Below, piece after piece: positions 17,687-26,997 of a stretch of 64,000 nucleotides of DNA (the first letter of the stretch is position 1; the number at the start of each line of letters is the position of its first letter). The notes under the pieces were generated by a model, which saw nothing but the letters and a program-made list of their open reading frames with translations, did no database searches and was not told where the DNA came from. The translations under genes were made by a program, and so were the position numbers. Source of the stretch: UBA11740 sp035635855. Its GTDB lineage: Bacteria > Acidobacteriota > Blastocatellia > Pyrinomonadales > Pyrinomonadaceae. The DNA lies in assembly GCA_035635855.1 (NCBI GenBank), contig DASQAF010000025.1:230754-294753 (forward strand), in the 5' to 3' direction.

Positions 17687-19553
17687 GTGGAATTGACTTT
17701 AGGTCTGTGCCCGCGTAAATCCGATCAATCACGTCCCGATACTTTTCATCGACTATCCGCCGCTTAACCTTCAGTGTTGGCGTTAGCTCGCCGCCTTCCA
17801 TCGTCAATTCGTGAGGCAACAGCGCGATGCGCTTAATCTTTTCAAACTGGGCCAGCGTCTCAGTCCGCGCGGCAATCTGACGCTCGAACAAATCGATGAT
17901 CCGCGGGTCCCGGCAAAACTCTGCGTGCGTGCGCAGGGCCAGGCCCTTGAGTTTGGCGTATGACTCGAGCTGTTCCCAGTCAGGCACAATCAAAGCTGCC
18001 GGAAATTTTCGGCCATTGCCGATCACCACCACCTGACTTACAAAGCGCGAACTCTTGATCAATTGCTCGATTGGCGCGGGCGCGATGTACTTGCCTCCGG
18101 AAGTCTTCCAAAGTTCTTTCTTTCGATCGGTGATCGTCAGATATCCGTCGGCGTCGATACTGCCGATGTCGCCTGTCTTGAACCAGCCGTCTGGCGTGAT
18201 CACGGCGCGCGTATCATCGGGCTTGTTCCAATAACCGCGCATGATGTTCGGCCCGCGCGCTTCAATTTCGCCGTCGGCGGCGATGCGCACTTCGACGTTG
18301 CGAATCGGTTTGCCGGCCGTGCCGACTCGATCGTCTTCAAGTTGCCCGGCGGTAATCACCGGCGACGTTTCCGTCAAACCATAACCCTGCACAATTGGTA
18401 AGCCCGCCCCGTTAAGTGCCAGAGCGGTATCAGGCGACAGGGCCGCGCCGCCCGAAACAAAAATCCGAATGCGCCCGCCCAACGCTGTCCGCATTTTCTT
18501 GTACACGAGCAAGTCAGCCACCGCATGCTTGAGCGAAAGCCAAAGCGGAATTCGCCGTCGACTTGCCTTCAACTGCGCCCAGCGTTTTCCCAACTCGAGC
18601 GCCCAGGAAAACAAAGCGGCATTGGCTTTTCCTTTGGCTGCGGCGCGCTCGGCGGCTTTCTCCAAAATCTTTTCGTAGATGCGCGGCACGCCGACAAAAA
18701 CCGTCGGATGTACTTCGCGCAGATTCACGCCAATCATTTCCAGCGACTCGCCGAAATAGACACTCATGCCGTGATACAAATACATGTTCATCGCCTGGCG
18801 CTCGAATCCGTGGGACAGCGGCAGCACCGAAAGGGCCGAATCGTTTTCACCGAATTCGAAATGATTGGACGAATCGATCAGGTTTGAAACCATGTTCGCG
18901 TGGGTCAGCATTACGCCTTTCGGTTCTCCGGTTGTGCCTGACGTGTAAATGATCGTCGCCAGATCGTTTGGGCCGGCGGCCTGCGCCAAATCATCAGCGA
19001 GTTCAGGTTGTTCGCTTTCGAGTTTGCGGCCGCGCTCTTCCAGTTCAGCGAAGCTCAGACAGTTCGGCCGGTTCGAACCATTCGGATCGAAGATGATGAT
19101 GTTTTCTACCCTGACACAATGGCTTACCGCCGCCTCGAATTCTTCGAACTTCGCTGGTGTGGAAATGAAAAGCGCCTGCGCGCCGCTGTCATTTATGATG
19201 TACGCAGCCTGTTGGGGCGTCAGTGTCGGATAGATCGGAACGCAGATGGCGCCGGCAAAGATACAACCCTGATCGGCGAGCACCCATTCGACGCGACTCT
19301 CAGAGAGCAGCGCCACGCGATCCTCCTTGCGCACTCCCAAAGAATAGAGTCCCAGCGCAATCCGGCGTGATCGTCTCAGCATTTCGTCGGCAGAGATCGA
19401 ATGCCAGACGCCATCGCGCTTGTAGTTGAGCGTGTCAGGTTTCTGATATAGGCGGGCGACGCGCTCGTACACCTCGACCAGTGTCGTCGGCTCGTCCGCT
19501 TCAAGGGGAACACGATGTCCGACGAACTTCAGTTTGTCGTGAGTTTCCAACAT
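17655..19553 (-). CDS. fadD: long-chain fatty acid-CoA ligase (AMP-forming)
   Basis: 632 residues, ANL superfamily. The phosphate-binding loop is IIYTSGTTGEPKGVMLTH at residues 201-218. Further core motifs are VQGYGLTETSPVI, the hinge region DGWFKTGDIGSIDADGYLTITDRKKELWKTSGGK (read in pieces) and GGKYIAPAPIEQLIK with the catalytic lysine region. The length and the long loop between domains match the FadD15/FACS group that activates long-chain fatty acids for beta-oxidation or lipid synthesis at the membrane. A TetR-type regulator begins 52 bases upstream on the same strand. The last 32 bases overlap the convergent upstream gene. Confidence 0.92.
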   Translation of the reverse strand: MLETHDKLKFVGHRVPLEADEPTTLVEVYERVARLYQKPDTLNYKRDGVWHSISADEMLRRSRRIALGLYSLGVRKEDRVALLSESRVEWVLADQGCIFAGAICVPIYPTLTPQQAAYIINDSGAQALFISTPAKFEEFEAAVSHCVRVENIIIFDPNGSNRPNCLSFAELEERGRKLESEQPELADDLAQAAGPNDLATIIYTSGTTGEPKGVMLTHANMVSNLIDSSNHFEFGENDSALSVLPLSHGFERQAMNMYLYHGMSVYFGESLEMIGVNLREVHPTVFVGVPRIYEKILEKAAERAAAKGKANAALFSWALELGKRWAQLKASRRRIPLWLSLKHAVADLLVYKKMRTALGGRIRIFVSGGAALSPDTALALNGAGLPIVQGYGLTETSPVITAGQLEDDRVGTAGKPIRNVEVRIAADGEIEARGPNIMRGYWNKPDDTRAVITPDGWFKTGDIGSIDADGYLTITDRKKELWKTSGGKYIAPAPIEQLIKSSRFVSQVVVIGNGRKFPAALIVPDWEQLESYAKLKGLALRTHAEFCRDPRIIDLFERQIAARTETLAQFEKIKRIALLPHELTMEGGELTPTLKVKRRIVDEKYRDVIDRIYAGTDLKSIPLNEAGSRRAP

Positions 19554-19605
19554 AGATTGCCGCCGCGAACGATAAACTGAAGTTTGTCCGACGCTTTCAC
19601 AGTGC

Positions 19606-20208
19606 TCACTTTTGGCTTACTCCGCCGAGAAAAACGTCCATCACGATTTCGGCCATTGGCTCCAGCTTGTAACTGCGTTTTGAAATAATCCAGTTCGTAG
19701 CCATTTCATCGAGCGCCCCGAAAAGAATTTTTGACACCACCTTGGCGTTAAGATCCTTGCGAAACACGCCGGCGCGCTGTCCTTCCTCGAATGTCTTGCA
19801 GAGCAAGTCCAGATATTCCGCAAAGCCGGCCGCGGAAAATTCCTGCATGAACTTAGTCGAGCCGCGCAGCTCAACCTGAAACACGACGGCGAGATCGCGG
19901 TCGGCGCCCAGCCGCTCGAGGTGGAGCGTCGCGATGCGGCGCAGCTTCTCACGCGGGTCGCGCGAATTCTCGATCAGATTCCGGCAGGCCGTGATGGCTT
20001 CGGCCATATTTTGATCGAAGATCGAGTGGAGAATCTCTTCCTTGCTCTTGAAATAAAGATAGACCGTGCCGTCGGCGACGTCTGCGGCACGCGCAATGTC
20101 GGCCACTTTAGAACTGAAATAGCCGTTGCGGGCGAACACACGGGTGGCTGCGCGCAGGATTGCCTCGCGCTTGTTGGCGGCGCCGTTTCTTGTTCCCTTG
20201 CGGGCCAT
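19606..20208 (-). CDS. TetR/AcrR-family transcriptional regulator
   Basis: 200 residues from ATG 20208; an upstream in-frame start at 20232 adds only eight residues. The N-terminal helix-turn-helix is REAILRAATRVFARNGYFSS...VADIARAADVADGTVYLYFKSKEEIL, very close to the FadR-type TetR consensus of acyl-CoA-responsive repressors. The C-terminal ligand domain is helical. It ends 52 bases before the acyl-CoA ligase, so it probably controls that gene and itself, with release by long-chain acyl-CoA. That ligand is inferred from the HTH similarity and the neighbour, not shown. Confidence 0.88.
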   Translation of the reverse strand: MARKGTRNGAANKREAILRAATRVFARNGYFSSKVADIARAADVADGTVYLYFKSKEEILHSIFDQNMAEAITACRNLIENSRDPREKLRRIATLHLERLGADRDLAVVFQVELRGSTKFMQEFSAAGFAEYLDLLCKTFEEGQRAGVFRKDLNAKVVSKILFGALDEMATNWIISKRSYKLEPMAEIVMDVFLGGVSQK

Positions 20209-20305
20209 AATCGGAACTGAATGAATCGTCACTCAGTAATGCGCCTAGCCTAGCCTGTACCGCAGATGCGCGCAAGCCAGATAGTGCCATAACCAGGAGG
20301 CGTTG

Positions 20306-20446
20306 ATGTCTAGCATCGGTCTGCCTCGGCTCTCATATCACGAGGAAGGCAACATCACCCGGCGATTCGAAGTTCTAAATAGCAAAGGCAACGTCTTAGC
20401 CAGAAATCGCACAAGACTAATTATCTACTTCAGTTCAATTAGATAA
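20306..20446 (+). CDS. possible 46-residue small protein
   Basis: ATG at 20306 sits five bases after a perfect AGGAGG (20295-20300). The frame runs 46 codons to TAA. The predicted product begins MSSIGLPRLSYHEEGNITRR and ends LIIYFSSIR. It shows an alternating pattern that could form a beta-hairpin (ITRRFEVLNSKGNVLARN) but no recognisable family. The stop lies inside the right arm of the palindrome 20415-20452. It is the only reading frame with a strong ribosome binding site in the gap between the TetR gene and the secreted protein. Real expression is uncertain. Confidence 0.35.
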   Translation: MSSIGLPRLSYHEEGNITRRFEVLNSKGNVLARNRTRLIIYFSSIR

Positions 20447-20452
20447 TTAGTC
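20415..20452. repeat. perfect 13-bp A/T-rich palindrome
   Basis: GACTAATTATCTA (20415-20427) and its exact reverse complement (20440-20452) flank a 12-base loop. There is no T-run on either side, so it is not a normal terminator. It lies between the divergent TetR gene and a secreted-protein gene and could be an operator or an mRNA hairpin. Confidence 0.7.
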
Positions 20453-20472
20453 CTAATTCGACGGGTCGGCTA

Positions 20473-20501
20473 TTGTAACTCTGACACCTTGGGTGTATAA
20501 G
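20473..20501 (+). promoter_or_regulatory. sigma-70-like promoter for the secreted protein gene
   Basis: TTGTAA (20473-20478), a 17-base spacer and TATAAG (20496-20501), 58 bases before the ATG at 20559. It lies just downstream of the palindrome at 20415-20452, which is well placed to influence it. Confidence 0.5.
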
Positions 20502-20558
20502 GTTCTCGTTCCTCGCTTCGCCTTCAACCTTCCGTCTCTCGAAAGGAGGCTCCTTGCC

Positions 20559-21266
20559 ATGAAACTCGTACATCGCTTCACTCTCTTAACACTGCTTATT
20601 CTTTGTTTACTTTCAACTGCGCAGGCTAAGAAAAAGCCCAAGCCCAAGACGATAATTCCTCCGTGTTCGCAAGGCACACCCTATCGAGGCTGTCCGGCTT
20701 GTGGCAGCAAGACGCAGGACGCAGAACACCTAAAGCTCAATGTCGATAAGAATCGAGGCACGGCAGTCACCAATCCGCAGAAGATCACCGTGCAAGAAAT
20801 CCGCGATCCAGCTAATGATCAAGGGGTATTCACTCCAAAGAAACAGGTATTTGTGAGAGGCTTCGTTGCCAGCGTCGATCCAGGAGGTATGCCTGAGACA
20901 TGCAACTGCAAACGGAAGACCCTAAGAGACGTTCACATTAACATCGTCGCCGATCCTTCGGAGGTTGGGGATCAATCAAAATACGTCGTTGTGGAGTTCA
21001 CACCCCGTTGGGAAAAGAAGTTCAACTTTGACGACAGCAACTATGACGCCATGCGGCAAGCTGTTACAACTCAAATTGGCGGCAAGTGGGTAAAGTTCTC
21101 AGGTTGGATGCTGCGTGATTTCATTCACGCGAACGCATCGCAAAGCACTTCACCGAACCAGCCGGTCTGTCCCAACGACGGCAAGCTACACTCAAACTGC
21201 AACTGGCGCGCGACACCCTGGGAGGTGCATCCCGTGACGGCCTATACGATAGTAACCGGGCCTTGA
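20559..21266 (+). CDS. secreted cysteine-containing hypothetical protein
   Basis: 235 residues from ATG 20559, fixed by GAAAGGAGG at 20541-20549. The signal peptide is MKLVHRFTLLTLLILCLLSTAQA with cleavage before KKKPKPK. The mature protein begins with a basic tail, then CSQGTPYRGCPACGSK, a central domain with FVRGFVASVDPGG and CNCKRK, and HSNCNWRATPWEVHPVTAY near the C-terminus. The last motif resembles the end of exported proteins that bind a small ligand or DNA, but I cannot name a family. The cysteines could form disulfides in the periplasm. It is convergent with the mscS-like gene, 58 bases apart. Confidence 0.72.
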   Translation: MKLVHRFTLLTLLILCLLSTAQAKKKPKPKTIIPPCSQGTPYRGCPACGSKTQDAEHLKLNVDKNRGTAVTNPQKITVQEIRDPANDQGVFTPKKQVFVRGFVASVDPGGMPETCNCKRKTLRDVHINIVADPSEVGDQSKYVVVEFTPRWEKKFNFDDSNYDAMRQAVTTQIGGKWVKFSGWMLRDFIHANASQSTSPNQPVCPNDGKLHSNCNWRATPWEVHPVTAYTIVTGP

Positions 21267-21324
21267 TCCGAAAAGCCCGTGCCAGAACAAGCAGTGAACA
21301 TCGGATTTGCCTGGGTCCGTAACC

Positions 21325-22290
21325 TCAATTAGCTTCCCGGTCACTCGATTTTCCATCGACGATGAATTTGTCGCCGCTGTCCAGGCGCAGGGCGCCTTCA
21401 CGCAGGCGCAGTTCAGTTTGCGGGAATGGAATTTCGATGCCGGCCTCACGAAAGAGTCTTTCGATGCGATAGTTGATGTCGCTGCGAATCTGTGTGTGCA
21501 GGCGAGGGCGGTTGGTCCAGACGAGCAAGCGAAAATCGAGCGACCAGTCGCCAAACTTGAGGAATTGTACTTTGGGCGCCGGATCGCGCAGCACGTTATC
21601 GACGTCTTCGGCCGCCTTCAGCAAAGTCTTTGTGACCAACTCAACATTCGAATCGGCGGCGACGCCGATATAAATCGAAATGCGCGCGCGCGGATCTCCA
21701 TAAGACCAATTGATTAGACGCTGGCTGATCAGCTTTGAATTCGGCACGATGATCGAGATGCGATCGTTGGTCGCCACCACGGTCGTACGCAGGTTAATGC
21801 TCTGCACATCGCCTTCGTCGTCGCCGATGGTTATGCGATCGCCGACGCGCACCGGCCGCTCGAACAGCAAAATAAAGCCGGAGGCAATGTCAGCGGCGAT
21901 GTACTGTAAGCCGAATCCAATGCCGACAGAGAGTGCCGTGAAGAGTACCGCAATGGAAGTCAGGTCGAGACTGAACGCGGCTTTCAGAGCAAGCAGGATG
22001 CCCAGGGTGATGATCAGGTACTGCGAGAGTTTGCCCAGCGTATAGCGCAGACCCGGATCGAGATAGGCTTTCCTGGCAATGCTGCGCTGTAGCAGGCGGC
22101 TGAGCGTGCGCGAAAACACCACGGTCAGGGCCAGGATCAGGGCGCCCTCGATTAGCTTGGTCACCGAAACTTCGATATTGCCAATCGTGATCGGATGATT
22201 CAGGTAAAACCAGATGCGGGCCAGGGCGCTCTGCCAGCTTTGCAAGGCGGCCAAGCCTGTCAGGGATTGAATCAACGTTGACGGCGTCAT
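21325..22290 (-). CDS. MscS-family mechanosensitive ion channel
   Basis: 321 residues from ATG 22290; a TTG at 22299 would leave no room for a ribosome binding site. Three or four transmembrane helices occupy residues 30-165. The pore-lining TM3 reads AVLFTALSVGIGFGLQYIAADIASGFILL, shown in short as the Gly/Ala-rich GIGFGLQYIAADIASG. The MscS beta domain follows (RPVRVGDRITIGDDEGDVQSI, LRTTVVATNDRISIIVPNSKLI), then the alpha/beta cage domain. The channel opens under membrane tension to release osmolytes at hypo-osmotic shock. C-terminal residues beyond IPFPQTELRLR are a short hydrophilic tail. Confidence 0.93.
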   Translation of the reverse strand: MTPSTLIQSLTGLAALQSWQSALARIWFYLNHPITIGNIEVSVTKLIEGALILALTVVFSRTLSRLLQRSIARKAYLDPGLRYTLGKLSQYLIITLGILLALKAAFSLDLTSIAVLFTALSVGIGFGLQYIAADIASGFILLFERPVRVGDRITIGDDEGDVQSINLRTTVVATNDRISIIVPNSKLISQRLINWSYGDPRARISIYIGVAADSNVELVTKTLLKAAEDVDNVLRDPAPKVQFLKFGDWSLDFRLLVWTNRPRLHTQIRSDINYRIERLFREAGIEIPFPQTELRLREGALRLDSGDKFIVDGKSSDREAN

Positions 22291-22420
22291 AATCAGCAAA
22301 ACCTATTTCACCTTAACAATATAGTCTGGATCGACTAACGGGCAAAGCGCACACCCGCGGGGCAATCGATGTCTCAATAATGATCCCTGGATTCAATCTT
22401 CTCGCCATAAAAAAGTACTT

Positions 22421-22500
22421 GGGTCAGTTTTGATGGGACACGCGCATCTTGTGCTTGATTTCACGGGCGGGACGCCCGTGCCACTTCTTCAAACTGACCC
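22421..22500. repeat. inverted repeat with internal CACGGGCG hairpin
   Basis: GGGTCAGTTT (22421-22430) pairs with AAACTGACCC (22491-22500). Inside, CACGGGCG-GGA-CGCCCGTG (22462-22480) is a perfect hairpin. This lies in the 420-base divergent gap upstream of the second Oar-like receptor and is probably another member of the dispersed repeats of this genome. Confidence 0.75.
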
Positions 22501-22521
22501 ACCCCATAGAAAAACAAATGA

Positions 22522-22550
22522 TTGACAGGCCGCTACGCATTAAATAAGAT
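22522..22550 (+). promoter_or_regulatory. strong sigma-70-like promoter for the second TonB receptor
   Basis: Consensus TTGACA (22522-22527), a 17-base spacer and TAAGAT (22545-22550). The mRNA would have a leader of about 155 bases before the ATG at 22711. It lies directly downstream of the inverted repeat. Confidence 0.65.
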
Positions 22551-22710
22551 GCAACGCGCTCACCGAAGAAGTCGTGGCTTACTGAGACGCGTTCATGTCT
22601 GAGAAATACGGACCCTTTGTTTACCCTGCGCCGTTGCGCACACCCTTTCTGAATCCTCGCTCGACGCTAATTGGAAAACTGAGAACTCCAAACCAATAAG
22701 GAGAAGAACT

Positions 22711-25700
22711 ATGCAGAACATGGCAGTTCCCCCTCTTGCCCAATGGGTAAAGAGGCTCGGTCTTTCTGTGCTTGTCATCCTGGTGGTCGCGTTGGCGGTC
22801 GTGGCACAGACTCAGATAACTACCGGTACCATTCAGGGCACTGTGACTGACGCTAACGGCGCCGTCATGCCCGGAGCAAGCGTGGAGATCAAGAATCTGG
22901 ACACCAATCTTTCGAAGACCCTGACCACCGATGATGGCGGGCGATTCGTGGCGTTGGCACTGCCGCCCGGCAAGTATTCAGTTACGGTTTCAAAAACGGG
23001 TTTCGCGACGGCGGTCGCGGAACAACTTGATCTAACCGTCGGCCAGGCTCTCAATCTTCCTGTGGCTATGAAAATCTCAGGGGTTGAAGCACGCGTGACC
23101 ATTACTTCGGCGCCGACAGTGGATACGGTGAAGACGGAATCCAGCACCACCCTCAACGAAACCGCGGTCAACACCACTCCGATTCTGGGACGCAAGTTCG
23201 AAGATCTTCTGACGCTAACTCCAGGCGTAAGTGTGGTGCAGGGCCCGGATGGCGACGAGATTACTTTCTCGGGACAGCGCGGCGTTTTCAACAACGTAAG
23301 TTTTGATGGCGGCGACTATAACAACGGTTTCTTTGGCGAGCAGCTTGGCGGGCAGCGCGCGGCCATAGACATCCCGCTGGACGCGGTAAAAGAGTTCCAG
23401 GTGGTCGCCACCGGGGCAACCGCAGAGTTTGGCCGCACGGCCGGCGGTATTATCAACGTGATTTCAAAGTCGGGCACCAACGACGTCCACGGCAGCCTCT
23501 TCTACTTTCAACGCCTGGAAGCGCTGAGCGCGCACACGTCCGACGGTAAGCCCCTGAAAGACTTCAATCGGAAACAGTTTGGCGGTACGATCGGCGGGCC
23601 GATCAGCAAGAACAAATCCTTCTTCTTCTTTTCCTTCGAAGGCATTCGCGAAAGATTGAGCCGCGCGAATCTGAGTGAACCGATCGGAACGCCCTGCGGA
23701 ATCACGGCTCCGGTAATTACCAATCCGGCCCATGAAGCAGCGATCAATGCCAGCCCCGATTGTCAAAGAGTCGCGCTGATCAATTTCATCAAGACGACCA
23801 GGAGCCAGGACGAGGGCCTGCCCGTCAGTCATAAGATTAACAACGAGGCGTTTCTGGCCAAGTTCGATTTTGACCTTAACTCGTCAAACAAGCTGGCGGT
23901 CTCGTACAACTTCGACTATTCGAAGAACACCAATCAAACGTTTGACGTGGCGACGTACGGCAACTCGGCCAATGGTATTGAAGGCCCGTCGAAGATTAAC
24001 AACTTCAACGTCAATCTGTTTAGCTCACTTTCGGCCACCCGGCTGAACGAAGCTCACTTCTCTTACACGCGCGAGCTGCGGCCTCGCAACGCCACCCCCT
24101 CGAATGTGCCGGCGGACACGGCGATGGGCTTCGGTACCACCTTCAGATTTGGTCACCCATTCTTCCTGAATCCAACTATCGACGAACTGCTCTGGCGCAC
24201 AGATGCCAAGGACAATTTCTCGATCGTCTCAGGTAAGCACACCGTCAAGATCGGCGGCGAGTGGTTGCATACGCTCAACGATCAGATCTTCCGCGGGTTT
24301 TTCGAAGGCCGATACATTTTCGACGGCGTCAGCGGCTTTTTGCGTTACGCGTCACCGGACGCAGCGGGCGGGTTTGGCTCAACGGTCGGCGAGTGCTTTA
24401 ACGGAGCGGGTGCTTTTACCGGGTGGGTCACTCAAGGCGCCGGGTTTAATCAGACGTGTGCGGCGGGCAGTTCTGTAGGCGGGCCACTGTTATTGTATTT
24501 ACAGAACGGTATTCCGACCGGAATCTCCGGGGTGCCCGCCCCGGGCAAATCAACCATCAAGAATGAAGATCTGTCTCTGTTCGCTCAGGACAGTTGGCGA
24601 CTGCGGCCCAACTTCACTTTGAACTACGGTCTGCGATGGGAAGCCCAAATCTTTCCCAAGCCGATCGTTGCGCCTTCTAAGACAGCCTACGGACCATTAC
24701 TTAGCAATCCACTCTTTCCTTCAGACGGCACGTTGCACAGCCCGAAGAAAGAGTTCCAGCCGCGCGTGGGGTTCGCCTGGGACCTTTCGAAGAAGGGCAC
24801 GTCCGTGCTGCGAGCCAGCTATGGCATTTTCTATGGCCGGCAGAACATGTTGACGCAGGTCGGGTCAATTACCGACAACGGAGTGCAGCAGTTCGGCATC
24901 TTCTGCAATTCCAGCTTTGCCTTTACCTGTTTCGGCGCCGCCACCAGACCGCCCATCTGGCCGGGGGTACAAAGCGTGCCACCGTCCGGAGGTATTCCCT
25001 TCGGTGCTTCGGTGCGTGTCTTTGATAAAAATTACGCAAACCCGCGCATCTATACATTCAACGCGCAGTTCGAACAGGAAGTCGCGCGCGATCTCTCCGT
25101 GTACCTTGACTTCACTCACTCGAAGGGCGTCCATCTGACCCGCTTTCTCAATTACAACCGGACCGGTCCACTCATGCCTGCAACTCCGCTGTTCCCAACC
25201 CTGGGTGACGTCTTCGTCACCAGTGCCGTCGGCAAGTCGCTCTACAACGGCTTCACGGTCGGAGCGCGGAAGCGTATGAGCAAACGATATCAGTTCGAGG
25301 CGAACTATACCCTGGCGAAGGATCAGGACGACGATTCGAATGAGCGCGATCCGTTCACCGATCGCTCGCTGACATTTCTCAACCTCAGCTTGGACTATTC
25401 AGTTTCGGATCGAGACATTCGGCACAAGTTCAATTTCTTCACCTTCGTGCAAATGGGCTGGGGTCTGGAAGGCAACTTCCGGGTTCAAGCTCGGAGCGCG
25501 CAACCCATCTCGGGGGCGCGGAGTGCGGCCAGTCCCGCAAGGAATACCTTGCGCAAAGACAACGCATACTTCTCGTTCGATTGGCGAATTCAACGTCCGT
25601 TCAAGCTGGGCGAGCGTTTCGCGCTAGTTCCAATCGTCGAGATGTTCAATACCTTTAACAACAAGAACAACATCAACCCGCTGAGCACGCCGGGTCTCTT

Positions 25701-25776
25701 TAACTTTGATGGTTTCCTGCGTCAGGGCGTGGGCGATCCGCGTCAGTTACAGTTGGCAGTTAAGCTGACATTCTGA
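22711..25776 (+). CDS. Oar-like TonB-dependent receptor with carboxypeptidase-regulatory domain
   Basis: 1021 residues. The signal peptide (about residues 15-33, LSVLVILVVALAVVAQTQ) leads into a CarboxypepD_reg domain (TIQGTVTDANGAVMPGASVE, LPPGKYSVTVSKTGF). A plug follows (ILGRKFEDLLTLTPGVSVVQ, GGDYNNGFFGEQLGGQRAAI, GGIINVISKSGTNDVHGSLF), then a large barrel ending QLQLAVKLTF, with the terminal aromatic required for BAM. AAGGAGAAGAAC before the ATG is a good ribosome binding site. It is a distant paralogue of the receptor at 12134-15115. A consensus promoter upstream and a terminator downstream suggest a monocistronic unit. Ligand unknown. Confidence 0.92.
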   Translation: MQNMAVPPLAQWVKRLGLSVLVILVVALAVVAQTQITTGTIQGTVTDANGAVMPGASVEIKNLDTNLSKTLTTDDGGRFVALALPPGKYSVTVSKTGFATAVAEQLDLTVGQALNLPVAMKISGVEARVTITSAPTVDTVKTESSTTLNETAVNTTPILGRKFEDLLTLTPGVSVVQGPDGDEITFSGQRGVFNNVSFDGGDYNNGFFGEQLGGQRAAIDIPLDAVKEFQVVATGATAEFGRTAGGIINVISKSGTNDVHGSLFYFQRLEALSAHTSDGKPLKDFNRKQFGGTIGGPISKNKSFFFFSFEGIRERLSRANLSEPIGTPCGITAPVITNPAHEAAINASPDCQRVALINFIKTTRSQDEGLPVSHKINNEAFLAKFDFDLNSSNKLAVSYNFDYSKNTNQTFDVATYGNSANGIEGPSKINNFNVNLFSSLSATRLNEAHFSYTRELRPRNATPSNVPADTAMGFGTTFRFGHPFFLNPTIDELLWRTDAKDNFSIVSGKHTVKIGGEWLHTLNDQIFRGFFEGRYIFDGVSGFLRYASPDAAGGFGSTVGECFNGAGAFTGWVTQGAGFNQTCAAGSSVGGPLLLYLQNGIPTGISGVPAPGKSTIKNEDLSLFAQDSWRLRPNFTLNYGLRWEAQIFPKPIVAPSKTAYGPLLSNPLFPSDGTLHSPKKEFQPRVGFAWDLSKKGTSVLRASYGIFYGRQNMLTQVGSITDNGVQQFGIFCNSSFAFTCFGAATRPPIWPGVQSVPPSGGIPFGASVRVFDKNYANPRIYTFNAQFEQEVARDLSVYLDFTHSKGVHLTRFLNYNRTGPLMPATPLFPTLGDVFVTSAVGKSLYNGFTVGARKRMSKRYQFEANYTLAKDQDDDSNERDPFTDRSLTFLNLSLDYSVSDRDIRHKFNFFTFVQMGWGLEGNFRVQARSAQPISGARSAASPARNTLRKDNAYFSFDWRIQRPFKLGERFALVPIVEMFNTFNNKNNINPLSTPGLFNFDGFLRQGVGDPRQLQLAVKLTF

Positions 25777-25800
25777 ACGGCAGGAGCGGTTCTCTAAACG

Positions 25801-25849
25801 GCCTCGCGCGAGATGGTTTCTTTGCCAACTCGCGCGAGGCTTTGCTTTT
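25801..25849 (+). terminator. Rho-independent terminator after the TonB receptor
   Basis: A perfect 12-bp stem, GCCTCGCGCGAG (25801-25812) with CTCGCGCGAGGC (25829-25840), then TTTGCTTTT. It lies 25 bases after the receptor stop codon. Confidence 0.9.
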
Positions 25850-25956
25850 CGAGTCAGAACCGCTTGCCGTAGCGGACAGTTGATCTGTATCGCTGATGTA
25901 TATTTTGTCCACTAGATCAACCGCCCGCTACCGCCCACAGTTCTGACCTTCGCGCC

Positions 25957-26961
25957 ATGCGAGACTTTCCGGTAATAGACATCTCAAGCTTCACCGGCGG
26001 TTCGTTGATCGCCAGAAGATCTCTGGCCGCCCGCGTCGATGAAGTTTGTCGGGCCACGGGTTTTCTGGCAATCGTTGGTCACGGTGTGACGTCGGAAATA
26101 ATCGCCGATGTCCGGATTACGGCGAAGAGTTTTTTCGATCTGCCACTGGCCAGAAAGCTCGCGGTGAAGATGCCCTTTGCCGGTTATCCTTACGGCTATG
26201 CGCCTTTGCAGGCCGAGGCATTAGCCGGATCGAGGGGCGATCAGACTCCGCCTGATCTGAAAGAGAGTTTCAGCTGCGGTTCGCCTGACCGCCCTCTGCG
26301 CGGTTCAGAGTCGCCGGAGCAGGATTTTCGTTTTGCGCCTAACCTCTGGCCAGCTGAGCCAGTTGAATTCAAGGAAGTATGGTTAAGGTATTACCGCACG
26401 ATGAGTGAACTGGCCGCGCGTCTGATGCGAATCTTTGCTGTAGCTTTGAATCTGCCGGAAGAGTTTTTTGCCGATAAGATCGACGAACACTGCAGCGCGA
26501 TGCGGGCCCTAAACTATCCCGTTGACCTCGCGGCGCCTTTGCCCGGCCAACTCAGGGCCGGAGCGCACACGGACTATGGCAGCGTCACAATATTGTTGTC
26601 GGATCCGGATCCGGGCGGCCTGGAGATTTTTGCGCCTGAAGGCGAATGGGTCGCAGTGCCTTCGGTGCCCGGCGGATTTGTGGTCAACATCGGGGATCTG
26701 ATGGCCCGCTGGACTAACGATCGTTGGGTTTCTACTTTGCATCGAGTGGTCTGGCCGCCCGACGAATCTGGAGCACAGCGACGTCAATCGATCGCCTTCT
26801 TTCATCAACCCAACTGGGACACGGAAATCGTGTGCCTGCCGACCTGTCTCGCGGCCGGCGAAAAACCGAAGTACCCGCCGGTGACTTCGGGAGTGCACCT
26901 CAGGGAAAAGTTCCTGCGCGGACTAACGTCTGTGTTACAGAACTCCGACTCGTCGTGGTAG
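25957..26961 (+). CDS. 2-oxoglutarate/Fe(II)-dependent dioxygenase, isopenicillin N synthase family
   Basis: 334 residues. The N-terminal DIOX_N domain (FPVIDISSF, RATGFLAIVGHGV) is followed by the double-stranded beta-helix core. The iron triad is His204 and Asp206 (GAHTDYGSVTILLSD) and His262 (STLHRVVWP). The co-substrate-binding RxS is R276-x-S278 (RRQSIAFF). The conserved GDLMARWTNDRW block is present. Bacterial members hydroxylate or desaturate small molecules. No biosynthetic neighbours are present, so the substrate is open. The gene is convergent with the P-loop gene 36 bases downstream. Confidence 0.9.
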   Translation: MRDFPVIDISSFTGGSLIARRSLAARVDEVCRATGFLAIVGHGVTSEIIADVRITAKSFFDLPLARKLAVKMPFAGYPYGYAPLQAEALAGSRGDQTPPDLKESFSCGSPDRPLRGSESPEQDFRFAPNLWPAEPVEFKEVWLRYYRTMSELAARLMRIFAVALNLPEEFFADKIDEHCSAMRALNYPVDLAAPLPGQLRAGAHTDYGSVTILLSDPDPGGLEIFAPEGEWVAVPSVPGGFVVNIGDLMARWTNDRWVSTLHRVVWPPDESGAQRRQSIAFFHQPNWDTEIVCLPTCLAAGEKPKYPPVTSGVHLREKFLRGLTSVLQNSDSSW

Positions 26962-26997
26962 CGACAGGATCCAAACCGCAACTTCCACGGCGTGATT

